Positions 41,759 to 51,300 of a stretch of DNA of 64,000 nucleotides are shown here, piece by piece (the stretch's first letter is position 1; each line of letters begins with the position of its first letter). The notes under the pieces are model-generated. The model was not told where the DNA came from. It saw only the letters and a list, made by a program, of their open reading frames with translations, and did no database searches. Source of the stretch: QHWF01 sp036848175 (GTDB taxonomy: Bacteria; Acidobacteriota; Vicinamibacteria; Vicinamibacterales; CAVVIG01); the NCBI GenBank assembly GCA_036848175.1, contig DAIUKO010000003.1, positions 17,670-81,669 on the forward strand, in the 5' to 3' direction. The translations under genes were made by a program, and so were the position numbers.

Positions 41759-42694
41759 GTGGTGTCGCCGACGCGATCGATCGGCGCGTCGTTACTCGCG
41801 TTCTGGACCCACAGCCGACGTGTGGAGCGCGTCGGTTACGCCGTTGGAGCAGCGTTGATCGCCAGCGGACTGATCCATCTCGCGATTCTCGTTGTCGGCG
41901 GCGGTTCCTGGCTCGGGCCGCTGTCATGGCGCAAACCAACGACCTTTGGCGTGTCGTTCGGCCTCACCTTGATCGCGATCGTTTGGAACGTATCATTTCT
42001 CCGTCTCAGCGAAGGCACACGAAGATGGTTGATTGGCGCGTTCACCGTGGCATGCGTGCTCGAGACCTCGCTCGTCACCCTGCAGACGTGGCGAGGCGTG
42101 CCGTCTCACTTCAACCTGGAAACGACGTTTGATGGGCTGGTTGCACGAACGTTGGCAGCTGGCGGCTTCGCGCTCGTCGGCATCATCGTGGCGCTGATGT
42201 TCGCGTCGTTCCGCGCCCGGGCAGCCGAACCGCTCAGCCTTCTGATCGCGATCCGGATCGGGTTCGTCGTACTGGTTGGCTCAATGGTTGTCGGCGCGTT
42301 GATGATCGCCAAGGGAATGACGCTCGTATTTGCCGGAGACCCGCAGGCCGCGTACGCGACTGGCGGAGCGCTCAAGCCGATCCACGGTATGACCATGCAC
42401 GGGATTCTCGTCTTGCCCGCGCTGGCCTGGGTATTGTCCCTTGCGCCGTGGAGCGAGCGCCAGCGCATCGGTGCGGTGCTACTGGCCGCGGCCGGTTACG
42501 TCGCCATTGCGGCGGTCGTCGCAGCGGGAAATCTGACGCACACCGACTTACGACAGCTGTCAACAGCGAGTCTCGCGATTTTTGGATTTGGCGTCGTTTC
42601 ACTACTCGGAAGCGCATCGGCGGCGATCGCTGCGGCACGGCGCGGCGTGAGCCCTCACAAGCGCAACGGCGTCGACATCTCCATCCGACATTAA
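41759..42694 (+). CDS. uncharacterised multi-pass membrane protein
   Basis: 311 residues from GTG, chosen because GGAGGT is six bases upstream; a second GTG follows directly. About eight membrane segments: VERVGYAVGAALIASGLIHLAILVVGG, TTFGVSFGLTLIAIVWNVSFL, LIGAFTVACVLETSLVTLQ, ALVGIIVALMFASFRA, LLIAIRIGFVVLVGSMVVGALMI, then GMTMHGILVLPALAWVLSL and two more. Conserved motifs such as WRGVPSHFNLETTFDGLVARTLA suggest a defined family, seen in soil Acidobacteria as hypothetical; I cannot name it. The reverse-strand YCII gene is divergent from it (230-base gap). Confidence 0.65.
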   Translation: MVSPTRSIGASLLAFWTHSRRVERVGYAVGAALIASGLIHLAILVVGGGSWLGPLSWRKPTTFGVSFGLTLIAIVWNVSFLRLSEGTRRWLIGAFTVACVLETSLVTLQTWRGVPSHFNLETTFDGLVARTLAAGGFALVGIIVALMFASFRARAAEPLSLLIAIRIGFVVLVGSMVVGALMIAKGMTLVFAGDPQAAYATGGALKPIHGMTMHGILVLPALAWVLSLAPWSERQRIGAVLLAAAGYVAIAAVVAAGNLTHTDLRQLSTASLAIFGFGVVSLLGSASAAIAAARRGVSPHKRNGVDISIRH

Positions 42695-42752
42695 GTCACG
42701 ATGTTCGGTGGAGCGTCAGGCGGTTCATCTGACACCGTTCTGACGACGAGGT

Positions 42753-43631
42753 TCATGGCCAACCAGCATGTGGCGCAGGCGCCTTCATCTTGAGTACCTG
42801 ACCGGTCCGCGAGTGGTCCGTTGCGTTCTGAAGCCCACGCCACTCGCGCACGACCACGAACAAGGTCCGGCCATCATCGCCGCCGAGCATGCAGGCGAAG
42901 CATCCACGATCGAAGTCGATGCGCTGAAGCACTTCGCCGCCTTCTCGAACGCGCACGCAACATTTGTTGGGGACGTCGGCGTACCAGATGGCGCCTTCGG
43001 CGTCGATGCAGATACCGTCCGGCACGCCGTCACCGAGCTCGGCCCAGGCCCGCCGATTCGACAGAGTGCCGTCGTGGGCGATGTCAAAGGCTGTGAGTCT
43101 TTTCCCGTACGACTCGGCGACGATCAGCGTCGAATTGTCGGGAGTCACCGCCATGCCGTTTGGAAAGGCGATGCCGTCCGCGACGCATCGGACCGCACCG
43201 CCGGGCGTCACGAGGACGATCAGGCCGGGCGCGAACTTCTCGCCGGCCATCACGTCGAACCCGCCGCCGTTGACGTACGCATTGCCGCGGCCATCGACGA
43301 CAATCTCGTTCCAGCCGTAGGAGATCGCGCTCAGGTCCGCGTGCGTCACCAGCATGTCGTCCGACTCTTTGCGAAGAAGAACGCCAGCGCGCGACGAGAC
43401 GATCGCCATGCGGCCGTCATGCAGCCAGTCGAAGCAAATCGGCTGGAAGGATGGGAAGTGAAACCGGACCGAGATGTCTTTCCTTCCATCTCGATCGATG
43501 GAAAGGATTTCCTGCGACCCCCAGTCGGCGACCCAGAGCCGGCGGTCGTGCCAGCGTGGCGATTCGCCAAAGGCAAGGTCGGTCAGAACCGGTTCCGCCG
43601 GGTTGATAGATGCCGAGAAGGCACGGTTCAT
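42753..43631 (-). CDS. SMP-30/gluconolactonase-like protein
   Basis: 292 residues with GGAGG eight bases before the ATG. Six-bladed propeller with divalent metal ligands: Glu in AFGESPRWHDRRLWVADWGSQEI, Asn in NEIVVDGRGNAYVNGGGFD, Asn in GIAFPNGMAVTPDNSTLIVAES, Asp in VPDGICIDAEGAIWYADVPN. The family hydrolyses sugar lactones (gluconolactone) or related esters in the cytoplasm; no signal peptide is seen. It stands between a membrane protein and an AraC gene. Confidence 0.88.
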   Translation of the reverse strand: MNRAFSASINPAEPVLTDLAFGESPRWHDRRLWVADWGSQEILSIDRDGRKDISVRFHFPSFQPICFDWLHDGRMAIVSSRAGVLLRKESDDMLVTHADLSAISYGWNEIVVDGRGNAYVNGGGFDVMAGEKFAPGLIVLVTPGGAVRCVADGIAFPNGMAVTPDNSTLIVAESYGKRLTAFDIAHDGTLSNRRAWAELGDGVPDGICIDAEGAIWYADVPNKCCVRVREGGEVLQRIDFDRGCFACMLGGDDGRTLFVVVREWRGLQNATDHSRTGQVLKMKAPAPHAGWP

Positions 43632-43769
43632 TGCAGCTCCTCCGATCGCGATCCGTTCTCACCCTCTATACGAATGGCGTGTGGCAGGATCGACTGGCGG
43701 AGGGATGGAATCACGAAATCAGTGCGGGTTACGGTTCAGGTAGATCTTGTTTCCGTACAAGCGAATTTT

Positions 43770-44582
43770 TCAGGCGGCGCCATTTGTTGCGCCGGCGACG
43801 CGGTCCGGCGACTCGTTCGACTCAAACGAGAACCCCAGGCTCACTCGCTTCAATAAAGCCAGGTCCGTCGGTGTCGTGCCGAGCATCCGACGAAACGTGC
43901 GCGTCATATGAGCGGCGTCCGAGAACCCCGCTCGATGGGCGGCGGTCGTGACGCCGGCGCCATCCCTCAAGTCACAGGCAGCACGCTGGAGTCGGAGCCA
44001 GAGGATGTAGGGTCGCACCGGCACGCCGACCGACGCAGTAAACGCGTGCATGAAGCGTGACGGCGACAGGCCCGCGACGGTGGCCAGCGTCTTGAGAGAC
44101 AGATCATCCTGCATCGCCCTTGGCTGCTGAAGGCGGCTCAGCACACGGCGGACACCGGGATGGATCGCGACGCCAGACGGACGGTGCAGACGGAATTCGC
44201 TCAGCCAGCGTTCAGTGCGCGCTTCATTCGGCGTGGGTCCCAGTGCGGCGCGCCAGTTGGCCACCTGGCGGGCCGGTACGCGGGTCATCTCGCCGTCGAT
44301 GCGCTCGCACAGCGCAGCACCCATGTCGCTCTCGACGCTGATAAAGGCGATCAGCAAGGTGCTGCCACGCGCGTCCATCTCGTGCGTGGCGTCGGGCCGC
44401 ACCCATACGCCGCCACACTTCCACCACGCGTTCTCCCGCGCGCTGCGTACCAGAAGCGACCCGCGCAGCGCCATGAGCAATTGGACACAGTGATGGCGGT
44501 GTGACGTGGCCTTGAAGCCCGGGCCCCAGACGATCATCGCAGCGGGCCAGGGTGCCACGCCAGGGCGCGCACGGAGCGGCAT
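43770..44582 (-). CDS. AraC-family transcriptional regulator
   Basis: 270 residues. N-terminal cupin-like sensor (GFKATSHRHHCVQLLMALRGSLLVRS) and C-terminal double HTH: LSLKTLATVAGLSPSRFMHAFTASVGVPVRPYILWLRLQRAACDLR and AHRAGFSDAAHMTRTFRRMLGTTPTD. The ligand is unknown. The gene stands alone on the reverse strand; the efflux operon 356 bases away is transcribed outward, and the stretch between would hold any shared site. Confidence 0.88.
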   Translation of the reverse strand: MPLRARPGVAPWPAAMIVWGPGFKATSHRHHCVQLLMALRGSLLVRSARENAWWKCGGVWVRPDATHEMDARGSTLLIAFISVESDMGAALCERIDGEMTRVPARQVANWRAALGPTPNEARTERWLSEFRLHRPSGVAIHPGVRRVLSRLQQPRAMQDDLSLKTLATVAGLSPSRFMHAFTASVGVPVRPYILWLRLQRAACDLRDGAGVTTAAHRAGFSDAAHMTRTFRRMLGTTPTDLALLKRVSLGFSFESNESPDRVAGATNGAA

Positions 44583-44938
44583 CGGCGGATTCTGGCATCG
44601 CGCCGCGATGCCTGCAAGTCAGCCAGTTCGTTCAAGACGAACGCGAAGATGGCTCATTAGGATGAAGTTATTCGTCTGCGTGTCTGATCCGTTTCGCGGT
44701 AAATCGACGTGAGTGGTCCATCACATTTCTACGAAGTGGTCCTCCACAATCGCAGCCCGCGCTCGCACATTGAGAGGCAAGGGGTACGAGGTGACTGAAC
44801 CGCCGACCGACCGCAGCGCTGGAGGGATCCTCGAGTACTCCGATGGCATCGCCGCCGCGCGGACGCTGATCGCGTACATGCGTCGGGTCTATGTACCGTA
44901 ACCGTCAATTCGCCGTCTGGAGAATGAAGAGGAGTCAA
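44583..44938. other. 356-base stretch between AraC and the efflux operon
   Basis: No recognisable gene. A 62-codon frame (44713-44901) reads ...RGKGYEVTEPPTDRSAGGILEYSDGIAAARTLIAYMRRVYVP, without a ribosome site or family match, and could be debris or chance. AATTCGCC...GAAGAGGAG at the end is the ribosome site for the gene at 44939. I see no strong repeats. Confidence 0.5.
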
Positions 44939-45649
44939 ATGATCATGCGAAGGTTGACAGTTCTCACCACCTACTTGGTCGTCAGCGTCGGCGTTCCGGC
45001 TGTCTACGCGCAGAGCGGCAAGTACCCGCCTCTCGCCGATTACCTGATGTCGCGCGACGCCGAAGTGGCGCTGGCGCGGAGCGCGGCTCCAGCCAACATC
45101 TCGAGCCGGGCGACGATCAAGGTGTTGACGCAGTCCGGATATACCGTCGATCGCAAAGGTGACAACGGCTTCGTATGTATGGTCATGCGCGGGTGGGCGG
45201 CGCCGACGTACACGCCGGAACAATTTCGTGATCTCGTCTATGACGCGACGGTCCGCGCGCCGATCTGCTTCGATCCCGGCGCAGCGCAGACCGTGATGCC
45301 GTATTACGAGCTGCGAAGCAAACTCGCCATGGAGGGTCACCCGCCCGATCGGATTGCGCAGCGCGTGGAGGCCGCCTATGCGCGAGGCGATCTGCCGCGA
45401 CGCGACGGCGTGACCTTCGCGTACATGTGGTCGGCAAATCAGCACCTGGCGTCCGGCGTCGGTCGCTGGCACCCGCACATGATGGTGTTCTCGCCGTACT
45501 ACAAGAACGCGATGCTCGGAGAGAACGAATTCGGGTCACACCTTCCGCAAGTCAGTGACGACGCCGGCACGCCGTTCGCCGTCGTGCTCATCCCGGTGGA
45601 CGACAAACTTGCCATCCGGGCCGCGGTCAACGAGACCGGCGCAAAGTGA
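44939..45649 (+). CDS. secreted protein of unknown function, first gene of the RND efflux operon
   Basis: 236 residues starting at MIMRRLTVLTTYLVVSVGVPAVYAQ, a signal peptide, with GAGGAG in front; two earlier ATGs would give a longer, less likely signal. The mature part begins YPPLADYLMSRDAEVALARSAAPANISSRATIKVLTQSGYTVDRKGDNGFVCMVMRGW and includes two metal-like His (RWHPHMMVFSPYY). Not recognised beyond recurring in soil bacteria. It is 63 bases ahead of the TolC-like gene and likely cotranscribed. Confidence 0.55.
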   Translation: MIMRRLTVLTTYLVVSVGVPAVYAQSGKYPPLADYLMSRDAEVALARSAAPANISSRATIKVLTQSGYTVDRKGDNGFVCMVMRGWAAPTYTPEQFRDLVYDATVRAPICFDPGAAQTVMPYYELRSKLAMEGHPPDRIAQRVEAAYARGDLPRRDGVTFAYMWSANQHLASGVGRWHPHMMVFSPYYKNAMLGENEFGSHLPQVSDDAGTPFAVVLIPVDDKLAIRAAVNETGAK

Positions 45650-45712
45650 TGCTCATCGCAGGTGCGACGGTCTCGTCGCGACCGTGACCACACTCTGGAA
45701 CAGCGAGGAACA

Positions 45713-47062
45713 ATGGCTGTTCGCTCCTTTTTCGTCCGCCGGACGATCGTGCTCCTCGGCGTGGCAAGCGTCCTCGTACCGCGTGTGTTGCACAGTCAGA
45801 CGCTCACCCTTCAAGAAGCCGTGCGCACCGCAGAAAGTCACGATCGATCCATCCACGTCGCTCAACTCGAACACGAGAAAGCGCTGCGGGAAGTCGGTAT
45901 CGCGCGGACGCGTCGATTCCCGATCTTCTCCGTCACGGCGCTGGGGTCGCAACCGCTCACCCAATTGGGGGTCACGCTCGAGCGCGGAAGCCTTGGCGTG
46001 TATCCATTCGATGGGCCCATTCCCGGCCAGACGACGACTCTGGAGAGCCCTTTACGTTTTGGATTCATCGGTTACGCGAGTGTGGCGCAGCCGCTGACGC
46101 AGCAGCACAAGATCGGGCTGGGAATCGAGCTGGCCGAGGTTGGCGTCGACGCCACCACTGAACAGGTTCGCGCGAAACGACAGGCCGTCGTCAACGAAGT
46201 TCGACGTCTCTACTACGGGATCGCGCAGGCCGAGAGTGGTAAAGCGACGCTCCAGGCAACCATCGACTTCCTTCGTCAGCTTCATCTCGAGACCAGTCGG
46301 CAAACGCTGCAACGGATTGCGTTACAGGCCGACCTGCTGAGTGTCAAGGCGCAACTCGTCCAGGCGGAGTATGAACTGCTCAAAATGGACGACCCCATCC
46401 AGACCCAGAAAGAACAGCTCAATCGTCTGATGGGGCGACCGATCGATGCACCGTTGGAAATCGACGTTTCGAGCATCGTCGAGAGCGAACCTGTGACGTT
46501 GAGTGATGCTTATGCCGAAGCCCTGTCGTCCCGTCCGGAGATGCGCCTGGCGAAAGTACAGCAGCGCAAGGCGCAACTCGAACGTCGCCTTACAAGCGCC
46601 GAGCGAATCCCGGACGTCAGCCTCTCGCTGCTGGCGTTGCGAACCGTCAATTACAGCAGCGTCCTTCCGAACAGCATCAGCAGCGTTGGCCTCCAGGTAA
46701 CCTGGGACGTGTTTGATTGGGGGAGAAAACGACAGGAGGTCCAGACGAAGCAGGACGCCGAGATTCAGGCGGGATTGGAGCTCAAAGACGCGGAAGCTCG
46801 CGTGATGACCGACGTCGCGCATCAGTATCGGCGAATCGTGGAAGCGCGTAAGGAGGTCGAGCTTGCACAGGCGTTCCAATCCTCTGGTACAGAGGCGCTT
46901 CGTGTAGTACGCAATCGATTCGTGCAGCGAGAGGCTCTCCTCAGCGACGTGGCCAAACTTCAATCGAGTCTCGCGGACGCGAACCATCGCTATACGCAGG
47001 CACTGATGAATCTTGCGACGGCGCAAGCCGATTTCGAAAAGGCCATGGGCAGGGACCGATGA
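45713..47062 (+). CDS. TolC-family outer-membrane efflux protein
   Basis: 449 residues. Start at MAVRSFFVRRTIVLLGVASVLVPRVLHSQ, a signal peptide with CGAGGAACA in front. Two repeated helical-barrel halves of the TolC family: LTLQEAVRTAESHDRSIHVAQLEHEKA, LRQLHLETSRQTLQRIALQADLLSVKAQLVQAEYELLK, then RPEMRLAKVQQRKAQLERRLTSAERIPDVSLS, ITWDVFDWGRKRQEVQT-like stretch and the final HRYTQALMNLATAQADFEKAMG. It forms the outer-membrane channel; the overlap of its stop with the next start (ATGA) places it in one operon with the adaptor and pump. Confidence 0.88.
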   Translation: MAVRSFFVRRTIVLLGVASVLVPRVLHSQTLTLQEAVRTAESHDRSIHVAQLEHEKALREVGIARTRRFPIFSVTALGSQPLTQLGVTLERGSLGVYPFDGPIPGQTTTLESPLRFGFIGYASVAQPLTQQHKIGLGIELAEVGVDATTEQVRAKRQAVVNEVRRLYYGIAQAESGKATLQATIDFLRQLHLETSRQTLQRIALQADLLSVKAQLVQAEYELLKMDDPIQTQKEQLNRLMGRPIDAPLEIDVSSIVESEPVTLSDAYAEALSSRPEMRLAKVQQRKAQLERRLTSAERIPDVSLSLLALRTVNYSSVLPNSISSVGLQVTWDVFDWGRKRQEVQTKQDAEIQAGLELKDAEARVMTDVAHQYRRIVEARKEVELAQAFQSSGTEALRVVRNRFVQREALLSDVAKLQSSLADANHRYTQALMNLATAQADFEKAMGRDR

Positions 47063-48279
47063 CGCGAGATGTCCAGATGGTGCTGGTCTTCATCGTCATC
47101 GCCGCGGTTCAGATCGGCGCCTGCGTGGGTCGTGCGGGTTCGGAGGCCGATGTCCGCCCGCCAAAGGCGGTTCGGCTCGTAGCCGTCGAGGGGTCGACCG
47201 CGGCGGAATCGACAACGTATTCCGCCATCATCACACCCAACGCACAAGTGGATCTCGCGTTCCGTGTGTCCGGATATGTCGTCGATGTCCGCCGAACGAA
47301 AGGCGCAGACGGCCGGATCCGTGCGGTGGAGCCCGGCGCCGCCGTGACGACCGGGCTTGTTCTGGCTCGCGTTCGGGCCATTGATTATCAGGCGGTCGTA
47401 GACAGGGCGCAGGGCTCACTTGGCGAATCGAGGGCAGGTGTCGACGCGGCGGATGCTGCACTCGCCGAGGCGCACGCGGCGTTCACGCAAGCCGAATCGG
47501 ATTTCGGCCGCATCGCCGCGCTGTGGCAACAGGAAAGCGTGACGAAGCCTGCGTACGATGCCAGCAAGACGAGACTGGACGCTGCGCGAGCCAAGGTCGA
47601 CGCGGCACGCGCGTCGGTCACGGCCGCGAAACAACGCGGCACCGCGGCGGCGGCGCAACTGCAGGAGGCGAGCATCGCGCTGAGCGACACGGAATTGCGC
47701 GCACCGTTCGACGCCATTCTTCTCGAACGTCACGTCGATGTTGGAACACTCGTCTCGCCAGGCAGGCCGGCATTTACCGTCGCGGACCTGCACCTGGTCA
47801 AAGCGCGGTTCAGTGTGCCGGACACCGCGCTCCACATCTTTCGTGCCGGAAAGCCTTTGCGATTGACGGTCGATGCGTTCGCGAATGAACCCTTTCAGGG
47901 AAACGTCTTATCGGTCGCGCCTGCGGCCGACCCCAAAGCGCGATCCTTCGAGATCACCGTTGCGATCGACAACCCCACCGTGAAACTGCGCTCGGGAATG
48001 ATTGCCTCCATTCAGGTCGCAGACGAGGCCGCGGATCGTCATCAGGTACACATCCCGATCGACGCACTCGTCCATGATCCCGCTCGCGATGAATACCTCG
48101 TCTACACCCTGGAGAAGAAGGACGGAGGCGCCACTGCGGCGAAAGCCGTTCACGTACGTCCAGGACCGCTCGCGGGCAATCACGTCTCGATTCTCGACGG
48201 CCTCACCGCTGGCCAGCGCATTGTTGCGTCGGGAGCGAATCTGCTTCGCGCTGGCGATGTCGTCAAGGAAATCCAGTAG
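47059..48279 (+). CDS. RND periplasmic adaptor (HlyD/MFP family)
   Basis: 406 residues. A lipobox-like IAAVQIGACVGRAG at the N-terminus suggests a lipoprotein. A biotinyl-lipoyl motif, a long alpha hairpin (DRAQGSLGESRAGVDAADAALAEAHAAFTQAESDFGRIAALWQQ...) and SDTELRAPFDAILLERHVDVGTLVSPGRPAFTVADLHLVKARFSVPDTALHIF mark the family. It joins the inner pump to the outer TolC channel. Start overlaps the previous stop; the RND gene is 25 bases on. Confidence 0.88.
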   Translation: MTRDVQMVLVFIVIAAVQIGACVGRAGSEADVRPPKAVRLVAVEGSTAAESTTYSAIITPNAQVDLAFRVSGYVVDVRRTKGADGRIRAVEPGAAVTTGLVLARVRAIDYQAVVDRAQGSLGESRAGVDAADAALAEAHAAFTQAESDFGRIAALWQQESVTKPAYDASKTRLDAARAKVDAARASVTAAKQRGTAAAAQLQEASIALSDTELRAPFDAILLERHVDVGTLVSPGRPAFTVADLHLVKARFSVPDTALHIFRAGKPLRLTVDAFANEPFQGNVLSVAPAADPKARSFEITVAIDNPTVKLRSGMIASIQVADEAADRHQVHIPIDALVHDPARDEYLVYTLEKKDGGATAAKAVHVRPGPLAGNHVSILDGLTAGQRIVASGANLLRAGDVVKEIQ

Positions 48280-48304
48280 GTATCACCGGTGATAGTCATA
48301 CGAC

Positions 48305-51300
48305 ATGCACACTGATTTCGAGACGACTCCGCCGCGGCACAGCGTCGCTCGCTTCTTTGTCGAGAACCGGCATGTGGCGTGGGTCCTCCTCGTCGGCGTG
48401 ATTGCCTGGGGTATCTGGGCGTATGCGGCGATGCCCAAACGAAAAGATCCAGACATACCGGTTCGCCAGGTCGCCGTTGTGACGCCGTGGCCAGGCCAGA
48501 GTGCGGAGAGAGTCGAACAACTCGTCACGCGCAAAATCGAGGAACGAGTCGCTCAAAACATTCGCGTCGCCGAAATCACCTCGACAACCCGAGCCGGACT
48601 CTCGGTTGTGTACGCTGAAGTCGATGAGAACGCGCGAATCGACACCGGCAAGGAATTCGACGACATCAAAGTCAAGCTCGATGCGCTGACCGACTTGCCC
48701 GAAGGCGCCGGACCGATTCAATACATCAAGGAATTTGGTGAAACCTCGGCGCTGATGCTCACGGTGGCCAGTCCGCCCGCGAGCGGCCCGCGGCTTCGAC
48801 TGCTGGCGACCCAGATTGCCGCAGCCGCGTCCCCGGCGCCTTCCACGCTGGACGTGGTTTTGTGCAGTTCAGGTTCACCCGATCCGTCTTTCCTGCGTGA
48901 GGCCGCGACCCTGTTGGGCGATGCGCTGGTGCGCCGAGGTGTCGCCACGGATGCGCGAACGATTGACAGTGACAGCTTTGTCGTGATCAGGCTGTCGACG
49001 CGCGACGAGGCCGGCGCGTTCGGTCGGTCGGTCCGTCGGGCGTGGGAAGAACTGCCGCAGCGAGCAGACATCCATCCTGACGTCTGGGATCCGATCGTGG
49101 TCACCCCAGGCGTCTCGCTCGTCGATGTTCTGGAGCGCGAAGCCGGTCCGAAATACTCGTACCGCGAGCTCGATGACTTTTCCGATCGCATCGAAAAGGC
49201 GATCAAAACCGCGCCTGAGGCCTCGCGTGTCACCCGGGTCGGTGTGATCGAGGAGCAAATCGAGGCGCGCTATTCTCAAAACCGGCTCGCCGCCTTCGGG
49301 ATCATTCCGGCGGCAATCAGCGGCGTCCTGCAAAGTCGCAACACCACGGTGCCCGCCGGCACGGTGAACGCCGAAGGCCGCGAGTTGGCTCTCGAGCAGA
49401 CCGGTGAATTTCGGACGCTCGCCGACATCGACAGGACCGTCTTCACGCAGGCGGCAAACGGGACGCCGGTCTACCTCCGTGACATCGGAAGCGTACATCG
49501 CGGCTACCAACATCCAGCGCGTCTTGTTTCGTATTACACGTGGCGCGATGAGGGCGGGCGTTGGCTCAGAGGCCGGGCGATCACGCTGTCGACGGAAATG
49601 AAGAAAGGCGAACAGATCGATCGCTTCGGGGACGCGGTCCGCTCCCGAGTGGAGGAGATCCGCCAATCGCTGCCGGGCGATCTTGTCATCGGCACGACGT
49701 CCGACCAGCAGCGGCAGGTGCGCGAGAAGTTGGACCTCTTCAATCGCAGTCTATGGGAAGCCGTCGCGCTCGTGGTCCTTGTCTCGCTGGTGGGATTCTG
49801 GGAGTGGCGTTCTGCCCTTCTGATGGCGTTGTCGATCCCGATCACGCTGGCGATGACGTTTGGGTTGATGGAGCTCGTCGGCCTCGACATTCAACAGATG
49901 TCGATCGCGTCGCTGATCATCGCGCTGGGTTTGCTCGTGGACGATCCTGTCGTCGCGGGCGATGCGATCAAGCGGGAGCTCGCACATGGTCGACCTCGAT
50001 CGATGGCGGCATGGCTCGGCCCCGACAAACTCTCGAAAGCCATTCTCTACGCCACGATTACCAACATCGCCGCGTACTTGCCGTTCCTTCTGCTGAACGG
50101 CGATGTCGGGCGGTACATCTACAGCCTGCCGATGACGATTGCCTGCTCCCTCGTCGCCTCCCGCGTGATGTCGATGTCGTTCCTTCCGCTCCTGGCCTAC
50201 TACATCCTCAAGCCCGAGATCGATCCGGTTGCGGATCGACCGCGCGATAGCTGGTTCGGCAAGATGTACCAACGCGCGGTCACGTTCGCCATCGATCATC
50301 GTTGGAAGGTTCTTGCCGCCTCGTCCCTGGGCCTGGCGGCAGGCGCGTTCTTCGTCACCCACCTTCATCGCCAATTCTTCCCGCGCGACAACTTCTACAT
50401 CGCCTACGTGGACATTCGTCTCCCCGAGGACGCGCCGATCGCCCAGACCGAGCGCGTCGCGCGCGAAGCCGATCAGGTCATCCGCGACATCGCGAACGAG
50501 CACGATCGGACGCACGGAGCTGAAGCGTCGCTGGCTTCCATAACGTCGTTCATCGGAGCGGGTGGACCCCGCTTCTGGTTTTCGGTTCGTCCGGAGCCCC
50601 CCGCCGCGAACTACGCGCAGCTGCTGCTGCAATTCAGTCGAAGCGAAGACACCAATCGGCTGGTAGGCCCGCTTCAGGAAGCGCTCTCGTCGCGTGTTGC
50701 GGGCGCGCGGATCGACGTGCGCACGGTCGAAACCGGCCCGCCGACGATCATCCCGGTGTCGATGCGCATCCTGGGCGACGACGCCCGCGTGCTCCGTGAA
50801 GAGGCGGAGAAGTTGCAGGCCACATTGAAGACGTCACCGTTCGCAATCAACGTGCGAGACGACTGGGGTAACGACGCAATTCGGACAAGGCTTGAAATCG
50901 ATCAGGACCGCGCCGGCCTTGCCGGTGTGTCGAGTCGCGACATCGCAGTATCGATGTACTCGGGTGTGGTCGGCGCACCGATTGGACACCTGCGGGAGGG
51001 ACGCAAGAACATCCCGATCGTTCAATTGATGGATTACGGTCAGCGGGAAACCGTCACGGACTTGAGCCAGTTGTACGTCTATTCGAGTCAGACACCGGTC
51101 AGGTTTACGCTCGGCCAAATCTCACGGTTGACGTACAGCCCTGAAATGGCGGTTATTCATCGGGTCAACCAGTATCGGGCGATCAACGTGGCGGCCTTAC
51201 CCGTGCCGGGCCGCCTGGCCGATGAAGTCACCGGGCCTTTGATGTCCCGCATCCGCGACTTCGAACGACAGCTGCCCGCGGGCTATCGATTCGAAATCGT

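Noticed and set aside
44713..44901. 62-codon forward frame before the efflux operon
   Set aside because: No ribosome site, no family match, and overlaps the leader of the next gene; kept only as a note.
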